A DNA stretch of 64,000 nt from Paludibacter sp. (GCA_028710415.1 JAQTUE010000024.1:36758-100757); one strand, 5' to 3'. Positions 25,256-34,114 are shown, counted from the stretch's first letter. The notes: a model not told the origin generated them from the letters alone. Program-made: numbers and translations.

Positions 25256-25714
25256 TTACTTATTTAAAATTTGTCCGGCATGTTCCTTCGTATTTACCTC
25301 TTTAGGCAAGATTACACGGGTAATGGTTCCGGTTTCGTCAATCAGGAAAGTAGTGCGCAGCATGCCAAAGTATTGTTTGCCATACAGCGATTTTTCACCC
25401 CAGGTTCCAAATGTTTCCGATAGTTTCTTGTCGGTATCGGCAATCAGGTTAAACGGTAAATTCTGTTTCGCAATGAATTTCTGGTGGGATGATGCACTGT
25501 CGGTACTGACCCCAATTACTTCATAACCCTGTTTCCTTAAGTCATCGTAATTATCACGCAGACTGCATGCTTCTGCTGTACAACCCGGGGTATTATCCCT
25601 GGGATAAAAATACAATACGAGTTTCTTGCCGGCATAATCCGCCAGTTTAATTTCTTTTCCATCCTGATTCATTCCCAATACGGAAGGAGCTTTATCGCCT
25701 ACTTGTAGTGCCAT
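25256..25714 (-). CDS. bcp: Thioredoxin-dependent thiol peroxidase (Bcp/PrxQ)
   Basis: A 152-residue atypical two-cysteine peroxiredoxin. The motif YFYPRDNTPGCTAEACSLRD has the peroxidatic Cys45 and the resolving Cys50 five residues later, the PrxQ spacing. It reduces peroxides in the cytoplasm using thioredoxin. It is followed by a DoxX-like gene. The start at 25714 (MALQVGDKAPSV) is standard, and the gene looks intact. Confidence 0.95.
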   Translation of the reverse strand: MALQVGDKAPSVLGMNQDGKEIKLADYAGKKLVLYFYPRDNTPGCTAEACSLRDNYDDLRKQGYEVIGVSTDSASSHQKFIAKQNLPFNLIADTDKKLSETFGTWGEKSLYGKQYFGMLRTTFLIDETGTITRVILPKEVNTKEHAGQILNK

Positions 25715-25836
25715 AATTTAATTGTTTTATCGTTGAAGTGTATAACTGTTAATCAAATACTATAACAACAGAATCATAAAACTGTTTAACTATCGATTGA
25801 TTATTTTTGTAAAGTGCATTTGTTCAGTGGAATATT

Positions 25837-25956
25837 AGTTGATTGAGTTGATTAAGTTGATTAAGTTGATTGAGTTGATTAAGTTGAATAGTTGATTGAG
25901 TTGAATAGTTAAATAAGTTGATTTAGTAGATTAAGTGGAATGAGTCGATTAAGTTA
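25837..25956. repeat. TTGATTGAG-type repeat (TCAATCAAC family)
   Basis: About 120 bp of AGTTGATTGAGTTGATTAAG-type imperfect units, upstream of bcp. The same family, in either orientation, occurs at 10951, 32409, 45098, 60237 and 61532. Confidence 0.88.
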
Positions 25957-25987
25957 TTCTTCCAATTGCAAAATCCCTCAATCCCAA

Positions 25988-26040
25988 CAACGCGGAACGT
26001 TGAACACGGAATATTGAAAGCTGAACACAGAACACAGTAC
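25988..26040. repeat. GGAACAC-type repeat
   Basis: AACGCGGAACGTTGAACACG-type words. It lies between the TTGATTGAG repeat and the inverted-repeat element at 26068. Confidence 0.82.
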
Positions 26041-26067
26041 GCCACACAAACTTTCAAACCTGATTTC

Positions 26068-26246
26068 TTAGAACCCTTATTTTTCTTATTTTTTTCCCTA
26101 AGTAGAAAAATTGGCCACCTTAGAACCAGCCCTTATTCCCTTATTTAAATTCCATATATACAGTTTAAAAATAAGGGAATGAGGGTGAAATTTAACGAAT
26201 TAAGGTTTTCTACTTAGGGTGCACAGTCAAAAATAAGGGCTCTAAA
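26068..26246. repeat. MITE-like inverted-repeat element (CTACTTAGGG type)
   Basis: There are three nested inverted pairs: TTAGAACCCTTATTTTT with AAAAATAAGGGCTCTAA, CCCTAAGTAGAAAA (26096-26109) with TTTTCTACTTAGGG (26206-26219), and an inner CCCTTATTCCCTTATTTAAA with AAAAATAAGGGAATGAGGG. It is non-coding and shares words with 12519, 14498 and 29612. Confidence 0.8.
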
Positions 26247-26349
26247 TTCATGTTGTTAATCAGTTGATTGAGTTGATCCCGCAAGTGAGACGTCATTACG
26301 TTCTTTTGATTGATTGAATTATTATTCTAATTGCAGAAAGTACATTCCA

Positions 26350-26408
26350 ACAACGCGGAACGCGGAACACGGAACCTTTCAAACTTTTCAAACTTCAAAC
26401 CTCAAACT
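26350..26408. repeat. GGAACAC- and TTTCAAAC-type repeats overlapping a gene end
   Basis: AACGCGGAACGCGGAACACG is followed by CTTTCAAACTTTTCAAACTT. The tract runs into the last codons of the radical SAM gene (stop at 26388), so the final residues LFNSLRFEV are partly repeat-encoded. Confidence 0.75.
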
Positions 26409-27323
26409 ATTGAACAACCTTCCCTGCAACGCATTCCGTTCTTTCAATCGTTTTTCAATTTTAGCCGTAAACTCAAAGTTTTTAAGTCCCCATTCAGGTG
26501 CAATAAGCAGTTCTTTGGGAGACTGGGATACAAACCGCTCTATTGCTATCTGTGGGCTTAATCGTTCCAGGAAATCAATTGCCAGGTCGATATATTCATC
26601 CGCTGAATACAACATGAACCATTCAGGATGTTCAGCATACTGGATTGCCATTTTAGTACCCCGTACCAATTGCAGTTGATGGATTTTCAGGGTTGTAATC
26701 GGTAATTGCGATAGTCTGTCGGCATGGGATAATATGGTTTCCCGGTCTTCGTTGGGTAAACCCAGGATGATATGGGCTCCCACACGGATTCCGCGTGAGG
26801 CAGTATCCAGGATGGCTTTTTCGGCACAGGCATAATCATGGCCACGGTTTATAAACTTCAAAGTCTCATCGTTGGTTGATTCTATGCCATACTCAATCAT
26901 CACATAATATTTCTTTGCTAACCCGGCAAAATAATCCAGCAATGCATCATTCACACAATCCGGACGGGTACCAACAACCAGTCCAACGACATTGGGGTAG
27001 GAGAGGGCTTCCTCATAAATGGCTTTCAGATTCTCCAGTGAATCATAAGTATTGGTGTACGACTGAAAATAAGCCAGATAGAGTTGCGCTTTGTATTTGT
27101 GATGGAAAAATGCGATCCCTTCTTCCACCTGATCACTGACTGTTTTACTTGACTGGCAGTATTCAGGGCTGAATGTCTGGTTGTTGCAATACGTACAGCC
27201 TCCGTTTCCTTTGCTGCCATCACGGTTCGGGCAGGTAAAGCCGGCATTGATGGATATCTTCTGAACACGTTCGGTAAATTCTGTTTTCAGAACCTGATTA
27301 TAATTGAGATAACGATTGATCAT
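26388..27323 (-). CDS. Radical SAM protein, YhcC/TIGR01212 family
   Basis: A 311-residue protein. The iron-sulphur cluster cysteines are in FTCPNRDGSKGNGGCTYCNN (Cys31, Cys43, Cys46), the spacing of the YhcC family. Later segments YLAYFQSYTNTYDSLENLKA, GLVVGTRPDCV and GIRVGAHIILGLPNEDRE match the TIM-barrel core. The reaction is not established for the family. Monocistronic, with a TATCTTTG promoter at 27340-27347. The extreme C-terminus runs into a TTTCAAAC repeat, so its last residues may have changed recently. Confidence 0.9.
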   Translation of the reverse strand: MINRYLNYNQVLKTEFTERVQKISINAGFTCPNRDGSKGNGGCTYCNNQTFSPEYCQSSKTVSDQVEEGIAFFHHKYKAQLYLAYFQSYTNTYDSLENLKAIYEEALSYPNVVGLVVGTRPDCVNDALLDYFAGLAKKYYVMIEYGIESTNDETLKFINRGHDYACAEKAILDTASRGIRVGAHIILGLPNEDRETILSHADRLSQLPITTLKIHQLQLVRGTKMAIQYAEHPEWFMLYSADEYIDLAIDFLERLSPQIAIERFVSQSPKELLIAPEWGLKNFEFTAKIEKRLKERNALQGRLFNSLRFEV

Positions 27324-27339
27324 GTTATTTTTTGTTGAG

Positions 27340-27347
27340 CAAAGATA
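27340..27347 (-). promoter_or_regulatory. Promoter (-7) of the radical SAM gene
   Basis: The minus strand reads TATCTTTG 17 bases before the start at 27323, leaving a very short leader. Confidence 0.6.
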
Positions 27348-27369
27348 GTTATTCCCTTTCAGGCATACA

Positions 27370-27404
27370 AAAAGCCGTCATACAAAAGAATGCAGGACGG
27401 CTTT
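27370..27404 (-). terminator. Terminator after the gene at 27421
   Basis: AAAGCCGTC pairs with GACGGCTTT around a 16-base loop; TTTTTG follows on the minus strand. It lies 17 bp past the stop. Confidence 0.82.
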
Positions 27405-27420
27405 AAGTTGTATAACTCTT

Positions 27421-28182
27421 TTATTTTAGGTCGTATTGCTTTTCAAGGTCTTTCATCAAATTCAACCCTAGCAGCTTTTGTTTTTCCAATAATTGTTTCA
27501 TCGATTTGGTATGCTTGCTTGCATTTTCCACTTTGATATATAAAAGCTTTAAATAAACGACATCCCTTCGAATGGGTTGTAACTCCTGTCCCGGAATTAA
27601 AACAAGTGTCCGAAAGTCTTTGGCATTCGGATTGTCGAGGCTTGTCAAATCACGTGGGTTAAACAGGTCGGACTCAATTTCATTTAAACCCGAAATATCA
27701 GAAGTGGTGAACGATTTCTCAGAGGTTAGGTATTGGTCGTAGAGGCTATTATATTCAGCAATATCTTTTTTTAGTTTTGTATTTTCGATATTCCTGTTTT
27801 TATCAGTAGGTATGAATTGTTCGAAATTTATATTCCTGGATTCAAAAACCGGGCTTTTCGATACATACCTTTCAACGTAGTATATATACTCATTGAACTC
27901 CCGAATGTCCTTTGTTGCAAGGATTTTTACCAGACTGTCATATTTTACTTCTATCCACGTTTTATCATTGATTGTTTGTTGAATTCCATTTTGGTCTGTT
28001 TTCAGGTCATTATAAACTGATTGGGCAATTTCTTTTGCTTTTGCCTTTTCAGCATATGATTCTCTGTAACGATCGGCATAAAGTGCAAGGGTTACAGCCA
28101 GGAATACGATAATGAACTGGGTTATAAAATCTTTTATTGGCCTCGATGATTTATAACTTGGAGGCAGATAATGAACGTTCAT
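27421..28182 (-). CDS. Membrane-anchored protein of unknown function (DUF6090-like)
   Basis: A 253-residue protein. One N-terminal membrane helix (about 17-38, FITQFIIVFLAVTLALYADR) is followed by a charged, helical domain (AKEIAQSVYNDLKTDQNGI onward). This layout (a short cytosolic head, one helix, ADRYRE, then a coiled-coil-like domain) resembles DUF6090-type proteins in Bacteroidota. No catalytic motif is seen. It is transcribed alone and ends at a clear terminator. Confidence 0.65.
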   Translation of the reverse strand: MNVHYLPPSYKSSRPIKDFITQFIIVFLAVTLALYADRYRESYAEKAKAKEIAQSVYNDLKTDQNGIQQTINDKTWIEVKYDSLVKILATKDIREFNEYIYYVERYVSKSPVFESRNINFEQFIPTDKNRNIENTKLKKDIAEYNSLYDQYLTSEKSFTTSDISGLNEIESDLFNPRDLTSLDNPNAKDFRTLVLIPGQELQPIRRDVVYLKLLYIKVENASKHTKSMKQLLEKQKLLGLNLMKDLEKQYDLK

Positions 28183-28281
28183 GCTTTGTTTTATTCTAAA
28201 AATGTTGTTTTATTCTAATGCTATTTTTGATTTAACATAAAACACCTGTCAGGTTTATATGTTCAACCTTTTTCAGTGAAA

Positions 28282-29151
28282 CTATCTTTTGTTTTCACTA
28301 GTACAATCAGTGATTAAATCCATCGTTGCCTTTATACCTTCAGCTTCCGATAATCTTTCACCTTCATATTCAATGCCAATAAAGCTGTCGTATCCTGATT
28401 TCTTTACGATATCCAGCATTTTCTTAAAATCAACTTTCGTTTCATTGCCTTGTGCATCAAACTCATAACTTTTGGCACTTACCCCTTTGGCATACGGCAT
28501 CATTTGTGCTACTGCCAGATACCTGTCCGCTTTATCGAAATTCCCAAAGTCAGGCAATAAGCCGCAATTGTTTTTGTTCACAGTCTTGATCACCGCTATC
28601 AGCCATTCCGGGTTTGATGAATTCCCCCAATGGTTTTCAACAATCACATTGATATTGAATTTCGACGCATAATCACAAAGCTTGCTTAATCCATCAATCA
28701 CAGCTTTTTGTACTTCTTCGGGAGTTCCCTCACCTGCAGCATTTACACGTATGGAATGGCAACCCAGGAATTTGGCAGCCTTTACCCATTTGTAGTGATT
28801 TTCAACAGCTGCATTCCGTTTAACCGGATCTGCATCTCCCAGATCACCTTCATGATCCACCATGATGAGATTTGAAATCACCTTGTATTTATCACATTCA
28901 CTCTTTAGTTTTTGTAAATAGGCAGGGTCTTCAACCGATGCTTTTCCATCGAATAGAACACTCACATACTCGATTGCACCAATATTAAACTGTGTACGTG
29001 CTATATGTGGAAAATCCAGGTTCGTCATTTTCCCGGACTGTATTGCCTTGTGAAAGGACCATTCAGCAAGTGATAATTTTAAGTGATTTTGATTGTATGC
29101 CATAGTACAAATACTGAGGAGTGAAATTAAAGCGATAATTGGTCTTTTCAT
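28282..29151 (-). CDS. Secreted sugar phosphate isomerase/epimerase-like TIM barrel
   Basis: A 289-residue protein with a signal peptide (MKRPIIALISLLSICTMAYN). It has the xylose-isomerase-like barrel pattern: SIRVNAAGEGTPEEVQKAV, NINVIVENHWGNSSNPEWL (metal-binding Glu), LLPDFGNF and FIGIEYEGERLSEAEGI (terminal Glu). It probably acts on a sugar or cyclitol in the periplasm. There is no lipobox Cys. Monocistronic. Secreted members are common in Bacteroidota carbohydrate loci, but no sugar locus surrounds it here. Confidence 0.85.
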   Translation of the reverse strand: MKRPIIALISLLSICTMAYNQNHLKLSLAEWSFHKAIQSGKMTNLDFPHIARTQFNIGAIEYVSVLFDGKASVEDPAYLQKLKSECDKYKVISNLIMVDHEGDLGDADPVKRNAAVENHYKWVKAAKFLGCHSIRVNAAGEGTPEEVQKAVIDGLSKLCDYASKFNINVIVENHWGNSSNPEWLIAVIKTVNKNNCGLLPDFGNFDKADRYLAVAQMMPYAKGVSAKSYEFDAQGNETKVDFKKMLDIVKKSGYDSFIGIEYEGERLSEAEGIKATMDLITDCTSENKR

Positions 29152-29272
29152 AGAGTGATTTTAAAATTGATAATTAATAGCATGTAAAATAGAGAAATTT
29201 AGTACCGTTCTATTCTACTGAATTTAATATGGAATACCTAATTGTTCCTATTGCTTATTTACTTATCCGGAA

Positions 29273-29578
29273 TCATTTTTTTGATATAAGGTATTTAATG
29301 AAATATCCTGCATATGCTCCGGCAAACCCTGGAATAAAAGCCAGCAATGCACCATAATTGTGAGTTGACATAATAGCCCATAAAGGGATCCATAAGCTTA
29401 CAGCCAATGCAATTAACCAGGGTCTTATGAATGTCAGAAACCCAAACAGGGTAGATGCCAGCAAAATCAGGAGTACAGTAATTCCGGTATCATCCCAGGT
29501 AGGTTGTGAATCAATCCAGGCTATGGCTAGTCCCGAAAATTCGGCAAGTAGAAAGTAAAGGTTGAATTTATTTTTCAT
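29273..29578 (-). CDS. Small membrane protein of unknown function
   Basis: A 101-residue protein with about four hydrophobic segments (8-24, 31-50, 52-70 and 75-96). It starts MKNKFNLYFLLAEFSGLAIA and ends YLISKK. I do not recognise the family. It is next to a MITE-like element (29612-29880), which lies just upstream of its start and may supply or disturb its promoter. Codon use looks genuine. Confidence 0.6.
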   Translation of the reverse strand: MKNKFNLYFLLAEFSGLAIAWIDSQPTWDDTGITVLLILLASTLFGFLTFIRPWLIALAVSLWIPLWAIMSTHNYGALLAFIPGFAGAYAGYFIKYLISKK

Positions 29579-29611
29579 ATGGATTATGCTTTTTTTGATT
29601 TATAATGGTTT

Positions 29612-29880
29612 GCATACTAAGTAGTTGAAACAATATATTGTCCTGTTTTATTTATTGAGAAATACGACTAAAATAGCTTTTCCAAATAAGGAAATAAGGG
29701 TTTTAATTTGGGGGAATTTGGTTTTCTACGAGGGGTTAATGTCTAGAAATAAGGGCTTTGAATTAAAAACCTTATTTTTGTTTTTTACCCCTCAGTAGAA
29801 ATGTTAAGCAAAAATAGCTATCCCTTATTCCCTTATTTAATTAAAATAATACGACATTATTTAGTTCCTTTTACTTATAT
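29612..29880. repeat. Uninterrupted MITE-like element (reference copy)
   Basis: About 265 bp. The centre is a hairpin bounded by TTTCTACGAGGGGTTAA (about 29723) and TTTACCCCTCAGTAGAAA (about 29784). The flanks share long words with 12519-12608 and 14498-14668 in inverse orientation, so this copy shows the sequence before the 1.9-kb interruption there. Non-coding. Confidence 0.8.
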
Positions 29881-29894
29881 AACTTACAGAGTCC

Positions 29895-30371
29895 TTATTT
29901 GTTGTCTTTTGATTTTTCCTGGTTCGTAAACGATTCATATGCTGTTATCCATTTTTCAACACTAACTTTTGCTACTAGCTCCCCGATCAGGTCATAGGGT
30001 ATCTGATCCATTTTCTTAAAACGGATACACCCTTTACCCATGTCAGGTTTTCGGTTGTAACGGGTGCTATATTCGGTTACAAACCATTCCAATAACTTAT
30101 TATCAGCATAAATACCCATATGGTGGAGGGCAATGTAGTTTTTCTGGGAGCCCAGGTTGATAAGTGGTAACGGTAGTTTTGGATCAGTACGATAACCCGG
30201 AGGATAGATGGAATGCGGGATGACATATCCGATCATTCCATAACTGATTGTTTCTTCGAATCCCACGGGTATATTGCTGAGAATTACATCCCTCAATTTG
30301 TTGATGGCAGTTTTTCTGTCTTCCGGCAACAAGGCAATATATCCATCTACCGAATTTAATTCATTTTTCAT
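29895..30371 (-). CDS. DUF1801 domain protein
   Basis: A 158-residue protein with the DUF1801 pattern: LPEDRKTAINKLRDVILSNI, then EETISYGMIGYVIP and the C-terminal GKGCIRFKKMDQIPYDLIGE. These small alpha/beta proteins have unknown biochemical function. Monocistronic. The length is typical. Confidence 0.88.
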   Translation of the reverse strand: MKNELNSVDGYIALLPEDRKTAINKLRDVILSNIPVGFEETISYGMIGYVIPHSIYPPGYRTDPKLPLPLINLGSQKNYIALHHMGIYADNKLLEWFVTEYSTRYNRKPDMGKGCIRFKKMDQIPYDLIGELVAKVSVEKWITAYESFTNQEKSKDNK

Positions 30372-30446
30372 AATTCTGACTCTAAATTGTTATTGGAAAT
30401 GTAACAGAAACCGAACCTAAACAGTTCAAATGAAATAACCTGGCTG

Positions 30447-32207
30447 CTATTCCAGCATAGTTTTCCTGTGATCCACATTCACACTTTCACCCGAATTATT
30501 AATGAGGTGTTTTATGCTGCTTTCCTTATTCCCGTTCAGCCAGAACATAATACTGTGATGCAAGTTCTTTTCCAATGTTGGAGGGGTTTCTATGGCATCA
30601 CTCACCGGGACAGGGGCATGATAGAAGACGCAATAAACTCCCAGGCCCCAGGCTTCATGACTGTTTACTTTTTCCGATACTTTGTAAGAGGCATATCCAT
30701 ATTTATCATCATGTTTCCAGGCATCGATGGTGGGGGTATCGTAGGGCATTTCGCTCTGGTAAAAATAGACTCTTCCGTTATTTCCGTTCCACAGGGTCTG
30801 GTATTCCTGGAAATGTTCATTAAACAATCCATAAATTGTAACGGCATTCCCATTAACAATCAGTCCGTTGGCACTTTTATTTTTATCCCAACCCACCCCG
30901 TTACCATGATCGGCACGCCATAGCCAGGTGTGGTCAACAAACACATCATTACTGTTGATGATCATGCAACTGGATGTTGATCCTTCCATGGGTCCACCCA
31001 CCCGGAAATAAACATCGAACAGGAAAGTTGGATTTTTAGCATGGCTCTTCACCGAATTCGTTTCACCAACTTTCAGCAATGTTTCAGAAGCTTTGGTTCC
31101 GGCATCAAACATTAACCCGCCAACCGTTAGGCCGTCCACATCCGACAGTTCAAGGATCGGATTGCCATTCGTTGATTGCAGGGTAGTAAGTCCTAAGCCC
31201 AGGATAATGGTTCCCGCATGGGTCACTTTAAGTGTCTTGTCAATGGCATAAATTCCAGGAGTGAACAATATGTTCCTGCCTTTTTGTAAAGCACTATTGA
31301 TCGATTCCGCATTATCGGTTGTAGGGTTGGCAATGTAAAACTCACTCAAGCGCATTGTCTTTTCATTTGTAAGTTTATTTTCCCAACTTATGCCAACTGA
31401 TTTTTGTGTAAGTAAAGGGATTTTCAGGCAATATCCTTTTTTGTCTAAAACCAGGTATGGTTTTTCCCGGATCGTAGGAACCTCATTGATAACCGTAAAA
31501 GGATTCTTAGGCCAGTTTTCTTTCGGGGCATTCTTTACGCCAACAAACATCATGTTCCAGTTGCTTCCCAGCCACTTGCCCATGATTGAGTTCCTGGTAA
31601 ACCATTGTTGTTGCTGGCCGGAGAATATGGTGCCATCAACTTTTGAATCAGCCAGAAAACCACCACTGGCATACCCGCCATCATGCAACTGCAAATCACC
31701 CCGGATATGAATCCTTCTCAATGGTGCTGCCTGCGATACACCCCAGATATTTGCAGAATCCACGGTTGGGATTACAGTCAAATTCTCAGCTGACCTCCAA
31801 AAATTAGTAAGCACATTCCCCGATTTATTGGTTGATTTCGATCGCACTGCCCCTTCAATAACCACGTCGTCAGGCGATTCTCCCAGTCCGTATACCTGCA
31901 TGTAAAATCCAACCTTGACATCCAGCTTGTATTTCCCGGGTTTAAAGAACAGGGCATATCGTTTTTTGCTAAATTCGCTCTTTCTGCCCGATTGCTGGTT
32001 GTAAACCGTATCCAAAAGCGTTTGAATCCCTGCCATGTTCATCGAAGGATCAAACAGGTATACATTTTCTCCCAGCAGGGTATTGTTGTATTTCGTTGAA
32101 TTCTTTGAAACGGTTTGTGCTGATGTTTGATTTGGCCTTGCAATGCCGAATTGACTTCCCAGCAGGAATAAAACGATTAGTTTGACAAATAGGGTATTCG
32201 CTTTCAT
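30447..32207 (-). CDS. Secreted right-handed beta-helix protein (adenylyl-cyclase / F5-8-type labelled family)
   Basis: A 586-residue protein with a signal peptide (cleavage near residue 22-30, LLGSQFGIA). It has two halves. The first (about 45-250) contains ENVYLFDPSM and the stretch RYALFFKPGKYKLDVKVGFY. The second (about 290-560) has NILFTPGIYAIDKTLKV and IILGLGLTTLQ, a pectate-lyase-like beta-helix pattern. Actinobacterial homologues I recall carry labels such as adenylyl cyclase or coagulation factor 5/8 type, which are unlikely to be functional. A polysaccharide-binding or -cleaving role is inferred only. Monocistronic. Confidence 0.7.
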   Translation of the reverse strand: MKANTLFVKLIVLFLLGSQFGIARPNQTSAQTVSKNSTKYNNTLLGENVYLFDPSMNMAGIQTLLDTVYNQQSGRKSEFSKKRYALFFKPGKYKLDVKVGFYMQVYGLGESPDDVVIEGAVRSKSTNKSGNVLTNFWRSAENLTVIPTVDSANIWGVSQAAPLRRIHIRGDLQLHDGGYASGGFLADSKVDGTIFSGQQQQWFTRNSIMGKWLGSNWNMMFVGVKNAPKENWPKNPFTVINEVPTIREKPYLVLDKKGYCLKIPLLTQKSVGISWENKLTNEKTMRLSEFYIANPTTDNAESINSALQKGRNILFTPGIYAIDKTLKVTHAGTIILGLGLTTLQSTNGNPILELSDVDGLTVGGLMFDAGTKASETLLKVGETNSVKSHAKNPTFLFDVYFRVGGPMEGSTSSCMIINSNDVFVDHTWLWRADHGNGVGWDKNKSANGLIVNGNAVTIYGLFNEHFQEYQTLWNGNNGRVYFYQSEMPYDTPTIDAWKHDDKYGYASYKVSEKVNSHEAWGLGVYCVFYHAPVPVSDAIETPPTLEKNLHHSIMFWLNGNKESSIKHLINNSGESVNVDHRKTMLE

Positions 32208-32408
32208 GTGATTTTTGTGTTAAATATAGGGTTGTAAGATTAGCTGATTTGTATGGAAGATTCCATTTGGAATAATACTCCGGCATATTATCGATCATTA
32301 AAAACCTTTTAACACACTGGTCTCCCATTTTATTTTCCTGCTATTTTTTTTTAATTTGCAAATATAATTAATTAATCAATATAACGTTAATTCTATTCCC
32401 TGATTCTG

Positions 32409-32541
32409 TTGATTGAGTTGATTGAGTTGAATAAGTTGATTGAGTTGATTAAGTTGATTAAGTTGATTGGTTGATTAAGTTAATTGGTTGATTAATTAAG
32501 TTGATTAAGTTGATTGAGTTGAATGGGTTGATTGAGTTGAT
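32409..32541. repeat. TTGATTGAG-type repeat
   Basis: About 130 bp of GTTGATTGAGTTGATTGAG-type units with AAG/GAG and TTG/TTA variation. Confidence 0.88.
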
Positions 32542-32576
32542 GGCACTATTCCAATTGCAGAATGCTTCAATCCCAA

Positions 32577-32696
32577 CAACGCGGAACACGGAACATTGAA
32601 CACGAAACACGGAACACGGAACACTCCCCCAAACCTTTCAAACCTTTCAAACCTTTCAAACTCTTCAAACACGGAACATGGAACACAGAACGTGAA
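32577..32696. repeat. GGAACAC- and TTTCAAACC-type compound repeat
   Basis: ACGCGGAACACGGAACATTG words flank a central AACCTTTCAAACCTTTCAAA block and resume afterwards (ACGGAACATGGAACACAG), so the two families are interleaved. Confidence 0.87.
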
Positions 32697-32739
32697 GACG
32701 ATACTATGATGTCGTCATGATGTCTCTGATATCAATTTA

Positions 32740-32875
32740 ATAACAAAATAGTAAACCAGTAATAATCCAATATTAATCCATCTCTATATAAGTATGGATT
32801 ATATATGGATCAAATATGGATTATTATTGGATTATATATGGATTATCGGTGATATCATGACGATATCGTGGTGAA
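32740..32875. repeat. ATATATGGATTAT-type repeat inside a weak inverted repeat
   Basis: Several copies of TATGGATTATATATGGAT-like words are flanked by GATGTCGTCATGATGTC (about 32710) and GATATCATGACGATATC (about 32850), which are near-inverted to each other. Confidence 0.6.
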
Positions 32876-32973
32876 CTGATGGTTGTCAAGATAGAAAATG
32901 TATTCGCTGTTCTCTTCAAAAGTTTCAGTAGTTTTAGAAGGAAGCTAGCGGGTAGGGGGACTGGGTAGAAAAT

Positions 32974-33010
32974 AAAAAACCCGCTATAAACTTGATTTAT
33001 AGCGGGTTTG
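32974..33010 (-). terminator. Terminator of the tRNA-Lys gene
   Basis: AACCCGCTATAAA pairs with TTTATAGCGGGTT; on the minus strand TTTTTATTTTC follows. It lies 15 bp past the tRNA. Confidence 0.88.
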
Positions 33011-33023
33011 CCGTTTTAAATAG

Positions 33024-33096
33024 TGACCCCGGTGGGGCTCGAACCCACGACCCACAGATTAAGAGTCTATTGCTCTACCAGCTGAGCTACGAAGTC
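33024..33096 (-). tRNA. tRNA-Lys (anticodon CUU)
   Basis: The 73-nt minus-strand sequence has acceptor stem GACTTCG/CGGGGTC, D-arm AGCTCAGCTGGTAGAGC, anticodon loop CTCTTAA (anticodon CUU) and T-arm GTGGGTTCGAGCCCCAC. CCA is not encoded. A TACCTTTG promoter lies about 42 bp upstream and a terminator follows. Confidence 0.95.
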
Positions 33097-33137
33097 ATTT
33101 TGCTTGATTTAAGAATCAGTGTCATTCAAAACGGCTG

Positions 33138-33145
33138 CAAAGGTA
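33138..33145 (-). promoter_or_regulatory. Promoter (-7) of the tRNA-Lys gene
   Basis: The minus strand reads TACCTTTG 41 bases before the mature 5' end. Confidence 0.65.
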
Positions 33146-33160
33146 ATTAAAATTTTATTT

Positions 33161-33943
33161 TTATTTCACTTTTGAGTAAAAATGATGATTATTTTTTTCA
33201 GCGATAGGTTGGCAAACTACCACAGTGATATGAAAACAAGACTGATGGCGTTCACGGACGGCCAGAAATTTACATTCTTCTCGCATCTCAACCAGAACTT
33301 TTGTCAGGGTTTGTACGGCTTCGTAACTGCTTTCGATGGTATCTTTCTTTGTATTAATGAAATTTTTATAGGAAATGTCCACTGTGGTCCCGTATAAATG
33401 TGCCGAATGAAGGGTGGCATTGTGATTGAAATGGGACAATTTATTCTGGGTTTCTTCAGTGCGGAGCAAAGAAGTAATCCGAAAACGGTAATTGTTATAT
33501 TTTTTCTCTTTTAATTTCCGTTGGAAGCGGTATCCGATCTCATTCAGCATGTCGACAGCCTCCGGAATCAGGTATGGTTTGGAATTATACAGGGACTTCA
33601 GTTGATAGAATTTATTATCGGTGACTTCAAGTAAAACTGATTTACGTTTCAGGCTGTCAATTTCAGAATCAAATTCCACATTGGTGACAAACGGGAATTT
33701 TAAACCGTTTTTCTGTGCATGAATCAGATGTATTTCATTCGGGTCGTTTAATTTGCTGCTGGGGCTGATGGATGGACTTGCAAAATGAACGTGGTCGCAT
33801 TCTGTAAACTCCTTTGGTTTGAAAATCTTAATCTCATCAACATTGAAAAAAATAAATCCAATAAGCATTAAAATCAAAACTTCTATCGTGAAAAAAAGGA
33901 AATTAATGGAAACCCTTTTTTGTTTTTGTTTTTTCTGTGGCAT
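33161..33943 (-). CDS. DUF5715 family protein, membrane-anchored
   Basis: Read from the internal ATG at 33943 (MPQKKQKQKRVSIN) the protein has about 260 residues. A longer frame starts at 33997, but the promoter TATCTTTG at 33961-33968 lies inside it, favouring the internal start. A single N-terminal membrane helix (FLFFTIEVLILMLIGFIFF) anchors a domain with YRFRITSLLRTEETQNKLSH and LHSAHLYGTTVDISY. This resembles DUF5715 and the DD-peptidase-like fold (SxHxxGxAxD pattern, here SAHLYGTTVDI), so a cell-wall peptidase relationship is possible. Monocistronic, upstream of the tRNA. Confidence 0.75.
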   Translation of the reverse strand: MPQKKQKQKRVSINFLFFTIEVLILMLIGFIFFNVDEIKIFKPKEFTECDHVHFASPSISPSSKLNDPNEIHLIHAQKNGLKFPFVTNVEFDSEIDSLKRKSVLLEVTDNKFYQLKSLYNSKPYLIPEAVDMLNEIGYRFQRKLKEKKYNNYRFRITSLLRTEETQNKLSHFNHNATLHSAHLYGTTVDISYKNFINTKKDTIESSYEAVQTLTKVLVEMREECKFLAVRERHQSCFHITVVVCQPIAEKNNHHFYSKVK

Positions 33944-33960
33944 ATCCTGAACTCTTTCCA

Positions 33961-33968
33961 CAAAGATA
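33961..33968 (-). promoter_or_regulatory. Promoter (-7) of the DUF5715 gene
   Basis: TATCTTTG on the minus strand lies 18 bases before ATG 33943 and inside the longer frame. It therefore decides for the internal start. Confidence 0.6.
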
Positions 33969-34114
33969 AAGCATTTAAATAAATCTCCCCTGACCAAAAA
34001 AAGTTAAGTTTTCTACAATAATACAAAATAGCTGATTTTCGGATATCCGGCTTTGAGATTGATAATTGTTCATAAAATGATAGCTGATTTATTCTTCAAT
34101 TCAAAACTAATAAT

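Larger units (their letters stand above)
32208..32973. other. Repeat-rich intergenic region
   Basis: No gene was found. It contains the repeats at 32409-32541, 32577-32696 and 32740-32875. Confidence 0.6.

Noticed and set aside
25837..26040. Possible CRISPR array because of regular repeats
   Set aside because: Units are contiguous and 9-14 bp long, without unique spacers, and no cas gene is in the window.
32050..32328. 92-codon minus-strand frame upstream of and overlapping the beta-helix gene start
   Set aside because: It overlaps the signal-peptide region in another frame and has no recognisable features.
33944..33997. Longer start of the DUF5715 gene at 33997
   Set aside because: A strong -7 promoter box lies inside this extension, so the transcript starts after it.
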